DNA of 64,000 nt from Eublepharis macularius (lineage: Eukaryota > Chordata > Lepidosauria > Squamata > Eublepharidae), in the NCBI RefSeq assembly GCF_028583425.1, contig NC_072791.1, forward strand, positions 15,705,868 through 15,769,867, written 5' to 3'. The position numbers were made by a program, and so were the translations under genes. Shown one piece after another: positions 63,641 through 64,000 of the stretch; the first letter of the stretch is position 1, and each line of letters opens with the position of its first letter. The notes beneath the pieces were generated by a model. The model was not told the DNA's origin. It searched no databases and saw only the letters and a list, made by a program, of their open reading frames with translations.

Positions 63641-64000
63641 CAACCTTTTTGAGCCTGCGGGTACCTTTGGAGTTCTGATATAGCATGGTGGGCTTAGCCA
63701 CAAAATGGCTGCCAGAGGAAGCAGAGCCAGCCACAAAATGGCTGCCAGAGGAAGCGGGGCCAGCTACAAAATGGCTGCCGCAGCTTACCTTCAGTCACAC
63801 AGTGAAGATCGTTGTGATGTGGTGGCAGCTCCAGCCAAAGCAATAGTTTCTTAGAAATCTACACAGCCAATCAAATTGCCAGTGGCCAGTCAGAAGACTT
63901 GCTGAGCAAAAGCCCCACCTGGTCCTGCCCACTATCTAAAAACACTTGGCAGCAGGAAAGATGTCAGCGGGCACCATGATGCCCATAGGCACCATATTAG
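63641..64000. repeat. Unclassified dispersed repeat running off the window
   Basis: CCCAACCTTTTTGAGCCTGC and a thrice-repeated CACAAAATGGCTGCC motif (63702-63780). It truncates the Penelope-like element; the right end is not in view. Confidence 0.5.

Noticed and set aside
59171..64000. AKAP5 coding exon
   Set aside because: No long acidic or basic open frame of the expected type occurs before the window end.

Overview
This window is vertebrate nuclear DNA: GT-AG introns, dispersed retroposons and a CpG island. The repeats point to a squamate reptile (lizard, possibly gecko-like, though I cannot fix the species). They include tRNA-derived Sauria-type SINEs, 5S-rRNA-derived SINEs, CR1/L2-like LINEs, a Penelope-like element and several short hAT-type elements with clean 8-bp target duplications. 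The only protein-coding gene I can prove is the 3' half of MTHFD1, cytoplasmic C1-tetrahydrofolate synthase, on the + strand. Fifteen coding exons between 6521 and 48111 give 513 residues of the 10-formyltetrahydrofolate synthetase domain through the natural stop. A sixteenth, non-coding 3'UTR exon starts at 50718 and ends near a poly(A) signal at 52473-52478. Exons for the N-terminal dehydrogenase/cyclohydrolase and the ATP P-loop must lie left of the window.

Layout: 1-6520 is an MTHFD1 intron full of repeats. 6521-48130 holds the coding exons; their introns carry SINEs, LINEs, foldback elements, hAT MITEs, a solo LTR (31642-32506), a second LTR-like copy in inverse orientation (35508-36132) and four tandem arrays. 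48131-50717 is the 3'UTR intron and contains a 5'-truncated CR1 with reverse-transcriptase sequence. 50718 to about 52495 is the 3'UTR. 52500-58500 is intergenic and repeat-rich. 58600-59170 is a strong CpG island with a good splice donor at 58947. By position and by the conserved MTHFD1-AKAP5 order in other vertebrates it is probably the promoter and non-coding first exon of AKAP5, but no AKAP5 coding sequence is seen. 59300-59790 is TG/CA-rich, 61415-61502 is a (CTTA)22 microsatellite, 61650-63640 is a broken Penelope-like retroelement, and the window ends inside another dispersed repeat.

The most unusual signals are these. (1) Several dispersed repeats share a hammerhead-ribozyme-like core: CUGANGA or a near variant, then a short hairpin, then GAAA or a near variant. 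(2) A seven-unit, 130-bp array carries NRF1-like palindromes in an MTHFD1 intron. (3) A 41-bp minisatellite runs up to the 3' splice site of one exon. (4) A perfect 88-bp inverted repeat is flanked by a 12-bp duplication. (5) A family of palindromic elements shows 3-bp TCA target duplications. (6) Several datable nested insertions are visible.
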